Origin: Microlunatus parietis
Lineage (GTDB): Bacteria > Actinomycetota > Actinomycetes > Propionibacteriales > Propionibacteriaceae
Direction: 5' to 3'
Assembly: GCF_013407955.1 (NCBI RefSeq)
Contig: NZ_JACCBU010000001.1
Coordinates: 1,116,001 to 1,180,000, forward strand
Length of the DNA stretch: 64,000 bases
Part shown: positions 28,451 to 38,296 of the stretch, piece after piece
Position numbering within the stretch: the stretch's first letter is position 1
How the letters are laid out: every line of letters starts with the position of its first letter
Notes under the pieces: generated by a model
Told to the model about the DNA's origin: nothing
Seen by the model: only the letters and a program-made list of their open reading frames with translations
Database searches by the model: none
Position numbers and translations under genes: made by a program

Positions 28451-30213
28451 TGGTCCCCCCTTCTCGAACTCCCGGATTCCGACGGTACGGAATCGTCCGG
28501 CGCCGCCCCCAGCTCCAGCATCTCGGGCGAGGCCGGCGACGCGGCGGGCGTCGGCGAGGCCGGCAGCAGGGCCGGCCGGTCGTCGGCGTCCATCAGCGGC
28601 TGGGCGTACTCCACGCCGTCGACCCGGGAGACCGACGGCCCGACCAGGTCGCGCGGCACCAGCGGCAACGGCGACTGCTCCAGGATGCCACCGCGTTCCT
28701 TGGGCAGCGTGAGCCGGAACTGGGCGCCCATCCCCGGCCGGCCCCACGCGGTCAGCCAGCCGCCGTGCAGGCGGGCGTCCTCCATGGCGATCGACAACCC
28801 GAGCCCGGTGCCGCCGATGGTGCGGGTCCGGGCCGGATCGGCGCGCCAGAACCGGTGGAACACCAGCTTGGCCTGGCTCGCCTCGAAGCCGACACCGTGG
28901 TCGCGGACGGCGATCGCGACGGCGTCGTCGTCCTGGGCCAGCCAGATGTCGATCGGGCGGCCCTCGCTGTGCTCGATCGCGTTGGTCAGCAGGTTGCGGA
29001 CCACCCGCTCGATCCGGCGGGCGTCGACCTCGGCGACGCAGGGTCCCGGAGCGTGCACGGTGACCGTGGTCGCCGCCTCCTCGGCGAACCGCTGGTGCGC
29101 CTCGACGACCCGTTCCACGACATCGACCAGGTCGACCCGGTCCAGGCTGAGCACCGCGACGCCGGCGTCGAACCGGGAGATCTCCAGCAGATCGGTCAGC
29201 AGCGCCTCGAACCGGTCCAGCTCGGCCTGCAGCAGTTCCGCAGAGCGGGCCGAGACCGGGTCGAAGTCCTCCCGCGCCTCGTACAGCACCTCGGCGGCCA
29301 TCCGTACCGTCGTCAACGGCGTGCGCAGTTCGTGCGACACGTCCGACACGAACCGGTGCTGCACCGCCGACAGGTCCTCCAGCTGGGTGATCTGTTTCTG
29401 CAGCTCGCTCGCCATGTAGTTCATCGACGCGGCCAGCCGGGCCAGGTCGTCCTGCCCGCGGACCCGCATCCGGTTGTCCAGGTTGCCCAGGGCGAGGCTC
29501 TCCGCGGCCCGGCGGGCGGCCCGGACCGGCGCGACGACCTGGCGGCTGACCAGCGCGGCGATGATCGTCAGCAGCAGCACCAGCAGCGCACTGGTGCTGA
29601 TCACCGCGGTGGCGAGGACGTTCAGGGTCTCCTGTTCCTGCTCCAGTGGAAAGATCAGGTACGTCTCGTACGACCCGCTGCCGGGCAGCCGCAGCATCGT
29701 GCCGACGGCGAACGCGGGCCGGGTGGTGACCTCCTCAGTGGTCTTCTTGGCCGCGGTCGGCGTGATGTAGTACTGGCCGTCCGCCTCCGGCTTCGTCACC
29801 TGTTCCCGGAGTGACTGCGGAACGCTGCTGACGTCGGCGTCGGCGGTGCGTACGGTCTGGCGGTTGACGAACGCGATCACCCAGTAGCGGTTGGTGCCAC
29901 TGCGGCTGGCCAGGTTGGCGGCGAGGGTCTGGAACAGTTCGTTGGCACTGGCGCTGCTGGTGACCGTCGAGTTGTCCAGCGTCTCCTGCGCCTCGGCCAG
30001 CGCGGCGGTCGCCTCGGATTCCACCGACACCTTCTTGGTGTCGATCACTCCGTTCGTGGCCTGCCGCATGATCAGAAATCCGCCGAGCACCACGACGGCC
30101 AGCGACGCGGCGAACACGGAGGAGATCACCCGCAGCGGCAACGAGCGCCACCACCAGTTCAGCGGCAGCTTCCACCACGGCTGATTCTCGTCGAGCGGGG
30201 TCGGAAGGGACAT
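28447..30213 (-). CDS. mtrB: Sensor histidine kinase MtrB
   Basis: The 588-aa kinase has two membrane segments (about 29-50 and 198-222) flanking an extracytoplasmic sensor, then HAMP (about 223-275). The H-box VSDVSHELRTPL has His294 as phosphoacceptor, and the C-terminal ATPase domain has the usual N and G boxes (NLLTNAIEH, GTGLGLSIA). The last 55 residues are Pro/Ala-rich and divergent. It phosphorylates MtrA, encoded 23 bp upstream, in the conserved actinobacterial system for cell envelope, division and osmotic responses. Confidence 0.96.
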   Translation of the reverse strand: MSLPTPLDENQPWWKLPLNWWWRSLPLRVISSVFAASLAVVVLGGFLIMRQATNGVIDTKKVSVESEATAALAEAQETLDNSTVTSSASANELFQTLAANLASRSGTNRYWVIAFVNRQTVRTADADVSSVPQSLREQVTKPEADGQYYITPTAAKKTTEEVTTRPAFAVGTMLRLPGSGSYETYLIFPLEQEQETLNVLATAVISTSALLVLLLTIIAALVSRQVVAPVRAARRAAESLALGNLDNRMRVRGQDDLARLAASMNYMASELQKQITQLEDLSAVQHRFVSDVSHELRTPLTTVRMAAEVLYEAREDFDPVSARSAELLQAELDRFEALLTDLLEISRFDAGVAVLSLDRVDLVDVVERVVEAHQRFAEEAATTVTVHAPGPCVAEVDARRIERVVRNLLTNAIEHSEGRPIDIWLAQDDDAVAIAVRDHGVGFEASQAKLVFHRFWRADPARTRTIGGTGLGLSIAMEDARLHGGWLTAWGRPGMGAQFRLTLPKERGGILEQSPLPLVPRDLVGPSVSRVDGVEYAQPLMDADDRPALLPASPTPAASPASPEMLELGAAPDDSVPSESGSSRRGDQ

Positions 30214-30236
30214 CGAGGCTTAACCCCTCATGGCGT

Positions 30237-30956
30237 TCACCGGGCCGGCTTCGGCTCGCCCGCCTTGTAACCGATGCCGCGTACGGTGACGACGATCTCC
30301 GGGTGTTCGGGATCGCGCTCGATCTTGGAACGGAGCCGCTGCACGTGCACGTTGACCAGCCGGGTGTCGGCGGCGTGCCGGTAACCCCACACCTGCTCCA
30401 GCAGCACCTCACGGCTGAACACCTGCCACGGTTTACGGGCCAGCGCCAGCAGCAGATCGAACTCCAGCGGCGTGAGCTGGATCGGCCGGCCGTCACGCTG
30501 CACCGAGTGGCCGTCGACCTTGATCGTCAGATCGCCGATGAGCAGCGTCTCGGACTCGTTGTCGTCCGGCTGGCGGCGCAGCCTGGTCTTGATCCGGGCC
30601 ACCAGCTCCTTGGCCTTGAACGGCTTCGCCACATAGTCGTCGGCGCCGGCCTCGAGCCCGGCCACGACGTCGATCGTGTCGGACTTGGCGGTCAGCATGA
30701 CGATGGGTACGCCCGACTCGGCTCGGATCTGGCGACAGATCTCGACGCCGTCGCGACCGGGCAGCATCAGGTCGAGCAACACCAGGTCGGGCTTGGACTC
30801 GACGTAGGCCGGGTAGGCCTGGTCGCCGTGCGAGCACCAGATCGGCTCGAAACCCTCGTTCCGCAGCACGATGGTGAGCATCTCCGCCAGGGACGCGTCG
30901 TCATCGACGACGAGCACCCTGCCGCGGCTGCTCCCGCTCTTCGTTCCCTCTGACAC
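30237..30956 (-). CDS. mtrA: Response regulator MtrA
   Basis: The 239-aa OmpR-family regulator has a receiver domain with LVVDDDASLAEML, phosphoacceptor Asp62 in LLDLMLPGRDG, and switch Lys in KPFKAKEL. The C-terminal winged helix has LTPLEFDLLLALARKP, VWGYRHAADTRLVNVHVQRLR and RGIGYKAG. It is very close to mycobacterial MtrA and partners with MtrB. The GTG at 30956 follows GAGAGG at a suitable distance and adds an N-terminal extension of about eight residues over the mycobacterial protein. Confidence 0.97.
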   Translation of the reverse strand: MSEGTKSGSSRGRVLVVDDDASLAEMLTIVLRNEGFEPIWCSHGDQAYPAYVESKPDLVLLDLMLPGRDGVEICRQIRAESGVPIVMLTAKSDTIDVVAGLEAGADDYVAKPFKAKELVARIKTRLRRQPDDNESETLLIGDLTIKVDGHSVQRDGRPIQLTPLEFDLLLALARKPWQVFSREVLLEQVWGYRHAADTRLVNVHVQRLRSKIERDPEHPEIVVTVRGIGYKAGEPKPAR

Positions 30957-30993
30957 CGAAAGGCCTCTCTGACATAGCTCTGGGCGCCCCTAG

Positions 30994-31018
30994 CCTACTG
31001 ATCTGGATCCTACTGATC
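30994..31018. promoter_or_regulatory. Direct repeat upstream of mtrA
   Basis: CCTACTGATC occurs at 30994-31003 and 31009-31018, a 15-bp period, between divergent mtrA and the membrane-protein operon. On the minus strand TAGGCT within the first repeat could serve as a -10. It may be a regulator site; the factor is unknown. Confidence 0.35.
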
Positions 31019-31089
31019 CCTGCCGGAACAGCGGGCGTTCGCGATCGGTGCGTGTCCCTATGATTCCTCGGGATGCAACACTGGCCCGG

Positions 31090-32235
31090 ATGGCGGCGAC
31101 GATCAATCCGGGAGGCGGGCCCGCGCTGCCGTGGCAGCGGCTGCGGCGCCCGGCGGTGCTCGACGCGTCCCGGGCCGCCCTGATCCCGCTCCGGCCGCTG
31201 ACCATCACCGAGGTGCTGGACGCGGCGTTCCTGGTGGTCCGGGCGAACGCGCGGATGATGGTCGGGCTGCCGCTGGTCATCGCCGGAGGGGCGGGGCTCT
31301 ATCTGCTGGGCGGGATCGGCCTCTGGTTCCTGCTCGGCGACACCTCCGGCGAGACCGTACAGATCGTCTCCGTCGTCCTGTACGGGCTGCTCGGCCTGCT
31401 GCTGCTCACGATGTGCCTGGTCTGGATGACCGCGGTGCTGTCCCGGATCACCCTGGAGACGGTGCTCGGACCGGGCTTCGTACCGGCGACGCCGTGGACG
31501 CTGCGCCGGGCCCTGCGGATGTTCTGGCCGATGGTCGGCCTGTCCCTGCTGCAGTGGGTGGCCGCGTCGACGATGCAGTCGATCATCATCTCCGGCGTCT
31601 ACTACGTCCTGATCGCGCTGATGCTCGCGATGGGCACCGGATTCTCGGCGACCGCGCTGGGCGGGGTGGCGACCGTCGTCACCGTGATCGGGTACGTGAT
31701 CTCGGCGGCTGCGTACAGCTATCTGTCGCTGGCCGTCCCGGCCTACGCCACCGAGAACCCGCATGCCCCGGCCTGGATCGGCACGCCGGCCCGCCGGACC
31801 AACATCATCACCGCGTTCATCCGCTCGTTCACGCTGATCGGCTGGCGCAATCTGCCCCGGGCGACCGTGATCATGGCCGGCGCGTTCGCGATCACGCTGC
31901 TGGTGATCACGCTGGTCGGTTTCGGGTCGCTGCTGGTGCTGGTGCTCTACACGACTTCGCTCGGGGTCGACTTCCTCGATCTGCTGTACAACCCGTGGAC
32001 CTATCTCGGCGTGTTCGGGTTCTCCTCGATCGTCGCCATGTCGGCGCTGCTGGCCTTCGTCGCCGCCGTGCAGACCCTCCTCTACGTCGATCTGCGGATG
32101 CGCCGGGAGGGCCTGGACCTGGCGATGCGCTTCGATTGCGTACCCATCCCGCAGCCGTCCGCGCCGCCGATCGTCTACGTGGCCCCGCCGCTGCCGCCGC
32201 GCCCGCCGCTGCCGCCACCGGGGCACGGCCGATGA
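31090..32235 (+). CDS. Multi-pass membrane protein (GPDPase membrane-domain-like)
   Basis: The 381-aa protein has about six hydrophobic segments and an N-terminal motif, LRPLTITEVLDAAFLVVRANARMM, resembling the membrane domain of glycerophosphodiester phosphodiesterase-like proteins. The C-terminus is a Pro-rich tail (PPLPPRPPLPPP). Its biochemical role is unknown. It begins an operon with DUF4129, DUF4350, MoxR and DUF58 genes. The start is uncertain: ATG 31090 is preferred because TATGAT at 31059-31064 looks like a -10 box, but in-frame GTG 31048 and ATG 31060 are possible. Its stop overlaps the next start by ATGA. Confidence 0.8.
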   Translation: MAATINPGGGPALPWQRLRRPAVLDASRAALIPLRPLTITEVLDAAFLVVRANARMMVGLPLVIAGGAGLYLLGGIGLWFLLGDTSGETVQIVSVVLYGLLGLLLLTMCLVWMTAVLSRITLETVLGPGFVPATPWTLRRALRMFWPMVGLSLLQWVAASTMQSIIISGVYYVLIALMLAMGTGFSATALGGVATVVTVIGYVISAAAYSYLSLAVPAYATENPHAPAWIGTPARRTNIITAFIRSFTLIGWRNLPRATVIMAGAFAITLLVITLVGFGSLLVLVLYTTSLGVDFLDLLYNPWTYLGVFGFSSIVAMSALLAFVAAVQTLLYVDLRMRREGLDLAMRFDCVPIPQPSAPPIVYVAPPLPPRPPLPPPGHGR

Positions 32236-32927
32236 TCCCGCTGGATGTCCCGGTCGAGCTGAGTCGGGAGGAGGCGCGCCGGCGGGTGTTGGAGGAGCTC
32301 GGCAAGTCGCGGTATGCCGAGATGCCGCAGTGGTTGCGGGACCTGCTGCAGTGGCTCTCCGAACTGCTGGAGCGGATCGTCACGTTCGTGCTCGGGGTGA
32401 GCTCCGGCCCGGCCGCGGCGGGCGGCGGGATCAACGTCGCGTTCGTGGTCATCCTGGTGCTGATCGCCGCCGGGATCGCCCTGCTGATCTGGAAGGTCGG
32501 GCTGCCCCGCTGGCAGACCAAGCGCCGGCGGGATGCCGAGGTCGACCTGAGCGAGGAGCTGGAACCGGACGACTACCGGTCGGCGGCGCAGCGGTTCGCC
32601 GCGGCCGGCGACTGGCGTTCGGCGGTACGGGATCGGTTCCGGGCCGTGGTCAAGGAACTCGAGATCGCCACCATCCTGGACCCGCGGCCGGCCCGGACCG
32701 CGTTCGAGGCGTCCGCCCTGGCCGGCCGGGCGCTGCCGGAGCAGGCGGCCGCGCTGGACGCCGGGGCGCGCACGTTCTCCGAGGTGATGTACGGCGACCG
32801 GGTGGCCGACACGGCGGCGTACCAGCGGATGGCCGAACTGGACGACCGGATCGGCGAGGCGGCCCGGCAGGCCGACCTGGCCGGCGACGAGCCGGAACCG
32901 GCGGCCGGACGAGGAGCCGGACGATGA
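32232..32927 (+). CDS. DUF4129 domain-containing membrane protein
   Basis: The 231-aa protein has one membrane segment (about residues 70-92) and a C-terminal DUF4129 domain with AAQRFAAAGDWRSAVRDRFRAVVKELE. DUF4129 proteins are regularly encoded beside MoxR ATPases and DUF58 proteins. The function is unknown, but a role in envelope-associated assembly or proteolysis is suspected. The ATG start overlaps the upstream stop (ATGA), and its own stop overlaps the DUF4350 start in the same way. Confidence 0.88.
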   Translation: MIPLDVPVELSREEARRRVLEELGKSRYAEMPQWLRDLLQWLSELLERIVTFVLGVSSGPAAAGGGINVAFVVILVLIAAGIALLIWKVGLPRWQTKRRRDAEVDLSEELEPDDYRSAAQRFAAAGDWRSAVRDRFRAVVKELEIATILDPRPARTAFEASALAGRALPEQAAALDAGARTFSEVMYGDRVADTAAYQRMAELDDRIGEAARQADLAGDEPEPAAGRGAGR

Positions 32928-34131
32928 CCGCCCCGACCGTGCCCCACGAGACGCCGACCGAGCCGACCGAGCCGGTCCAGCCTGTCGCGCCGGTTGAGCC
33001 ACCGCGGCGGCCGGCGTGGTCGAGGTTCCTGCGGCACCGGGCGACCCGCTGGGTGGCCGGCGTGCTGGTGGTCGTCCTGATCGTGCTGGGCACCGTGGCC
33101 GCGTTCAGCGCCGCGACCGCCGGTCAGGCGGAGAACGATCCCCGGTCGTCACGCCCGGACGGTGCCCGGGCCGTCGCCGCCGTGCTGGAGCAGGAAGGCG
33201 TCGAGGTCAGGCCGACCGAGCGGATCGACGCCGCGGTCCGAGACGGCGCCGGCGCGACCGTCGTCGTGGCGTACCCGGACCGGCTGTCCGACGACCAGGT
33301 GCGCCGGCTGCTGGAGATCCCGGACGCGCGGCTGATCCTGCTCGCCCCGGACGACGGCCTGAGCCGGTTCGTCGCGGGGGTCGAGTCGCGCTACGTCGAC
33401 GGCAGCTCCGTGGAACCCGGCTGTTCCGATCCGACCGCGGTACGTGCCGGGTCGACGACCTTCGCCGGCGGCCGTACCTTCCGGACCGAGGCCGGGTCGT
33501 CGGTCGCCTGTTACCGGACCGAGGACGGCTACGGCTACCTGAGACTCCCGTCGACCACCGGCCGGGAGATCGAGCTGCTCGGCGGCGGCTGGACCAACAG
33601 CACGGTCGCGGTGGACGGCAACGCCGCCCTGGTGCTCGGCCTGCTGGGCTCCCGGGAGCGGCTGGTCTGGGTGATGGCCACCGGGAGCGGCCCGTCCGGC
33701 CCCGGCAACGAGACGGCGCCGCCGCCGACCGTGCTGCCGCCCTGGTGGGCGGTCGCGGTGGCGCAGGCGGTGGTCGCGTTGATCATCGTCGGCATCTGGC
33801 GCGGCCGGCGGCTCGGCCCGATCATCCTGGAACGGCTGCCGGTACGGGTCCGGGCGTCGGAGACCGTCGAAGGGCACGGGCAGCTGTACCACCGGCTGCA
33901 GGCGCGGGAGCGGGCCGCCGCCGCGCTGCGCGAGGGAGTGGTGCGTCGCCTCGGCCGCCGGTACGGTCACGGGAACGACCCGATGGCGCTGGCGGCGGCC
34001 CTCGCCGAACGCACCGGGCGGGACAGCCGGCAGGTGTACCACGTCCTGTTCGGGCCGGTCCCGGACGACGATGATCAACTTCTGAACCTTGCGGAGAACC
34101 TCGATGATCTTGAGCAGGAGGCACGACAGCC

Positions 34132-34135
<4 letters not shown>
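32924..34135 (+). CDS. DUF4350 domain-containing membrane protein
   Basis: The 403-aa protein has a disordered Pro/Glu/Thr N-terminus (about 1-35), a membrane segment (about 45-66), and an extracytoplasmic DUF4350 domain beginning NDPRSSRPDGARAVAAVLEQEGVEV. A second membrane segment at about 263-284 is followed by a cytosolic helical tail. It belongs to the widespread MoxR-DUF58-DUF4129-DUF4350 cassette. It overlaps both neighbours (ATGA upstream, GTGA to moxR), so the four products are probably made together as a membrane complex. Confidence 0.88.
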
Positions 34136-35196
<1,061 letters not shown>

Positions 35197-35213
35197 CTCG
35201 AGCGGGGCTGATC

Positions 35214-36509
35214 ATGATCCTCACCTGGCGGGCCGGCCTGCTGGCCGCGATCGCCGTGGTCGCGGTGGCGATCGCGGGGCACTGGCTCGCGTTCGTGATC
35301 GCGACCGGCCTGCTGCTGTTGTTGATCTTGGTCGACCTGGTGCTCTGCCCGTCCCCGGCCAAGATCACGGTACGGCGTTCCGGTGACACGTCGATCCGGC
35401 TCGGTGAGGAGGCGATCGTCTCGGTCCTGCTGATCAACCACAACCGGCGCGCGATCAAGGCGACGGTCCGGGACGCCTGGACCCCGTCCGCCGGCGCCCG
35501 GGGCGGCATCACGACACTGACCATCCCGGCCCGGCAGCGCCGGCTCACCCGGACCACGCTGCGGCCGACCCGGCGCGGCGACCGGCCGAGCGGTCCGGTG
35601 ATCATCCGCAGCTACGGCCCGCTGCGGATCGCCGGCCGGCAGAGCGCGCACCACGAGGCACCGTGGCAGGTCCGCGCGCTGCCGCCGTTCCACAGCCGCA
35701 AGCACCTGCCCAGCCGGGTGGCCCGGTTGCGCGAGCTGGACGGGCGGTCCAGCATCCTGCAGCGCGGCCAGGGCACCGAGTTCGACAGCCTGCGCGAGTA
35801 CGTACCCGGCGACGACGTCCGCTCGATCGACTGGCGCGCGACGGCCCGGTCCACCACGGTGGTGGTGAAGACGTGGCGGCCGGAGCGGGACCGGCACGTG
35901 TTGATCGTGCTGGAGTCGGGCCGCACCTCGGCCGGCCGGGTCGGTGATCAGCCGAAACTTGATCACTCGATGGACGCGGCCCTGCTGCTGGCCGCCTTGG
36001 CCTCCCGGGCCGGCGACCGGGTCGACCTGCTGGTGGTCGACCGCGAGGTCCGGGCCAGCGTGGTCGGCGAGCCGGCTTCGACGATGCTCAACACGTTCGT
36101 CAACGCGATGGCCGGCGTCGAGTCGGTGCTGGTCGAGGCCGATCACCGGAAGCTGGTCGCCGAGGTGATGAGCCGGGTGGCCCAGCGGTCCCTGGTGGTG
36201 ATCTTGACCGGGCTGGACACGGCCGCGATCACCGACGGTCTGCTCGGCGTGATCGGGCCGGTCCGGCGCAAGCACCGGATCGTGATCGGCGCCGTGTCCG
36301 ATCCTCGGATCGAGGAGTTGCTGAGCCGGCGCGAGGAGCCCGGGGACGCCTACGCGGCGGCCGCGGCCGAGGTCGACATCGCCCGCCGGGAACGGGTGGT
36401 CCGGCAGCTCCGCGATCTCGGCATCTCGATCGTCCAGTCGCCGCCGGACACCTTCGCGCCCGCGCTGGCCGATCACTACCTGGCACTGAAGAAGGCCGGC
36501 CAGCTCTGA
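35214..36509 (+). CDS. DUF58 domain-containing protein
   Basis: The 431-aa protein has two N-terminal membrane segments (about 5-38) and the DUF58 core with EFDSLREYVPGDDVRSIDWRATAR followed by a VWA-like fold. DUF58/MoxR pairs are thought to remodel or assemble envelope proteins. It is the last gene of the five-gene operon. The start ATG lies 17 bp after moxR with a short GCGGGG ribosome site. Confidence 0.92.
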   Translation: MILTWRAGLLAAIAVVAVAIAGHWLAFVIATGLLLLLILVDLVLCPSPAKITVRRSGDTSIRLGEEAIVSVLLINHNRRAIKATVRDAWTPSAGARGGITTLTIPARQRRLTRTTLRPTRRGDRPSGPVIIRSYGPLRIAGRQSAHHEAPWQVRALPPFHSRKHLPSRVARLRELDGRSSILQRGQGTEFDSLREYVPGDDVRSIDWRATARSTTVVVKTWRPERDRHVLIVLESGRTSAGRVGDQPKLDHSMDAALLLAALASRAGDRVDLLVVDREVRASVVGEPASTMLNTFVNAMAGVESVLVEADHRKLVAEVMSRVAQRSLVVILTGLDTAAITDGLLGVIGPVRRKHRIVIGAVSDPRIEELLSRREEPGDAYAAAAAEVDIARRERVVRQLRDLGISIVQSPPDTFAPALADHYLALKKAGQL

Positions 36510-36523
36510 CGGCCCGCGGCGAG

Positions 36524-36539
36524 GTTTCGGACACGAAAC
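36524..36539. terminator. Hairpin after the DUF58 gene
   Basis: GTTTCG / CGAAAC form a perfect 6-bp stem with a GACA loop, 14 bp after the DUF58 stop. It could terminate the MoxR/DUF58 operon. Confidence 0.4.
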
Positions 36540-36565
36540 TCGCGGTTTTGGACATTCTCCATCGC

Positions 36566-36617
36566 TTGCCAACCGGCTGGGTGCGCCACTAGCGTAGGTC
36601 CATTGCAATCGGTTTCA
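36566..36617 (+). promoter_or_regulatory. Promoter and LacI-type operator of the solute-binding protein gene
   Basis: TTGCCA (36566-36571) and TAGCGT (36590-36595) are 18 bp apart. Just downstream, TGCAATCGGTTTCA (36604-36617) matches the LacI-family operator pattern TGnAAnCGnTTnCA on either strand. The operator would cover the transcription start. A near-identical site lies before the symporter gene at 56414. Confidence 0.65.
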
Positions 36618-36635
36618 TCGAGAGGTGAATTGATC

Positions 36636-38282
36636 ATGACCCCGGCCTTCTCCCTGTCCCGCCGGCATCTCCTCGCAGGGGGCACCGCGGTCGCCGGCGC
36701 CGCTCTGCTCGGCGGTTGCGCGTCCGGCAGCGACACCACGGACTCCGACGAGGCCAACCGCGCCGTGACGTTGCCCGCCTACGTCCCGTACGAGGGAGTG
36801 AAGCCGGACCTGGCGTCGACCGACGAGGCGGTGATGCCCGGCTTCCTGAGCTACCCCAAGGGCGATGTCACCGCGACCGAGGGCAAGCCGCTGGCCAGTG
36901 GGAAGCCGCTGACCATCCTGACCAACACCAACGTGCAGCTGCCGCCGCCGCTGGCCCAGAACAAGTACTGGCAGGCGATCAACGAGGCGGCCGGCGCCGA
37001 GCTGCAGTTCACCATGGCGACCGCGGCCGACTACACCGCGAAGCTGACCGTGGTGATCGCCGGAGATGATCTTCCCGAGGTCGTCGCGCTGCGCCCGATC
37101 GGCGATCTGCCGAAGTTGCTCGAGGCCCGGTTCACCAACCTGACCGAGCACCTGTCCGGCGACGCGATCAAGAAGTATCCGAACCTGGCCAACATCCCCA
37201 CGATCTCGTGGCGGTCCTGCATCTTCAACGGCGGCATCTACGGGATCCCGCTGAATCGGCCGGCCGCGGCCGGTGAGATGCACGCCCGGCTCGACGTGAT
37301 CAAGGCCCGGGGCGCGAACCCGGAGCCCAAGAGCTACGCCGAGTTCCTCGAGATGTGCCGTACGGTCAACGATCCGAAGCGGAACCGCTATGCGATGGGC
37401 AGCCCGGCCTCGACGATCAACTTCCTCAAGGAGATGCTCGGCCTGCCGCTCGGCTGGGGTGTCGACGACGCCGGCAAGTTCACCCATGTCGCCGAGCGTG
37501 AGGAGTTCAAGCAGATCCTCGATGCGGTGTCGCAGCAGTGGAACGAGGGACTGTTCCACCCCGACTCGTTCACCCAGGAGACCCTGCTGGCGCAGTGGGT
37601 CGGCACCGGGGTGGTCGCCGTGAACAACGGAGGCGCGGGCTCGGTGTCGGGCTACTACACGACCTACAGCGCGAACAATCCGGACATGGAGATGGGCATT
37701 CTGGTGCCGCCGAAGTGGGACGGCGGCGGCGATGGCACCAAGCTGATGGGGCCGGCGATCTACGGTGGCCCGATCGCGATCACCAAGACCACGCCGGAGC
37801 GGCTGGACGAGATCCTGTCCTTCTTCAACTGGCTGGCCAGCCCGTTCGGCACGGTGGAGCACCGGCTGCTGTCGTACGGGGTCGAGGGGCACGACTTCGA
37901 CTACCAGGACGGCGATCCGGTGCGCTCGCAGACCGGTGTCCGCGAGGTCACGCTGCCGGTCAACTACACCGGTTCGGCTCCGGTGGTGAACTTCACGCCC
38001 GGCCGGCCGGAGACGACGAAGCAGTATCACGCGTATCAGGAGCGGTGCGCCAAGAACAAGCTGGCGATGGCCACTCAGGGTCTCTACTCCCCCCACCCAG
38101 CAGTCCGACGGCGCGGCGCTGGACAAGAGCCTGACCGACGCGATCAACGACGTGGTCACCGGGCGGAAGAAGCTGGCCGACTTCGATGCGGCGCTGTCCT
38201 CGTACCGCTCCGGTGGCGGGGACACGATCAGGACCGAGTACCAGGAAGCCTACGCCGCCACGCGGTGACCAACTTCGTCTGA
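36636..38282 (+). CDS. Extracellular solute-binding protein of an ABC transporter (Tat lipoprotein; 3' frameshift)
   Basis: This 548-aa lipoprotein begins with a twin-arginine signal (SLSRRHLLAGG) and lipobox LLGGC, followed by a carbohydrate-type SBP fold. Near 38089-38094 a run of six Cs shifts the frame. After YSP the text becomes Arg-rich (HPAVRRRGAGQ...). Dropping one C restores TQQSDGAALDKSLTDAIND and an SBP-like helix ending EYQEAYAATR at a TGA at 38266-38268. This is either a sequencing error or a real C-terminal lesion. No permease genes are adjacent. It lies under a LacI-type operator. The ATG at 36636 follows AGAGGTGA. Confidence 0.82.
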   Translation: MTPAFSLSRRHLLAGGTAVAGAALLGGCASGSDTTDSDEANRAVTLPAYVPYEGVKPDLASTDEAVMPGFLSYPKGDVTATEGKPLASGKPLTILTNTNVQLPPPLAQNKYWQAINEAAGAELQFTMATAADYTAKLTVVIAGDDLPEVVALRPIGDLPKLLEARFTNLTEHLSGDAIKKYPNLANIPTISWRSCIFNGGIYGIPLNRPAAAGEMHARLDVIKARGANPEPKSYAEFLEMCRTVNDPKRNRYAMGSPASTINFLKEMLGLPLGWGVDDAGKFTHVAEREEFKQILDAVSQQWNEGLFHPDSFTQETLLAQWVGTGVVAVNNGGAGSVSGYYTTYSANNPDMEMGILVPPKWDGGGDGTKLMGPAIYGGPIAITKTTPERLDEILSFFNWLASPFGTVEHRLLSYGVEGHDFDYQDGDPVRSQTGVREVTLPVNYTGSAPVVNFTPGRPETTKQYHAYQERCAKNKLAMATQGLYSPHPAVRRRGAGQEPDRRDQRRGHRAEEAGRLRCGAVLVPLRWRGHDQDRVPGSLRRHAVTNFV

Positions 38283-38296
38283 GGAGTCAGCACGCC

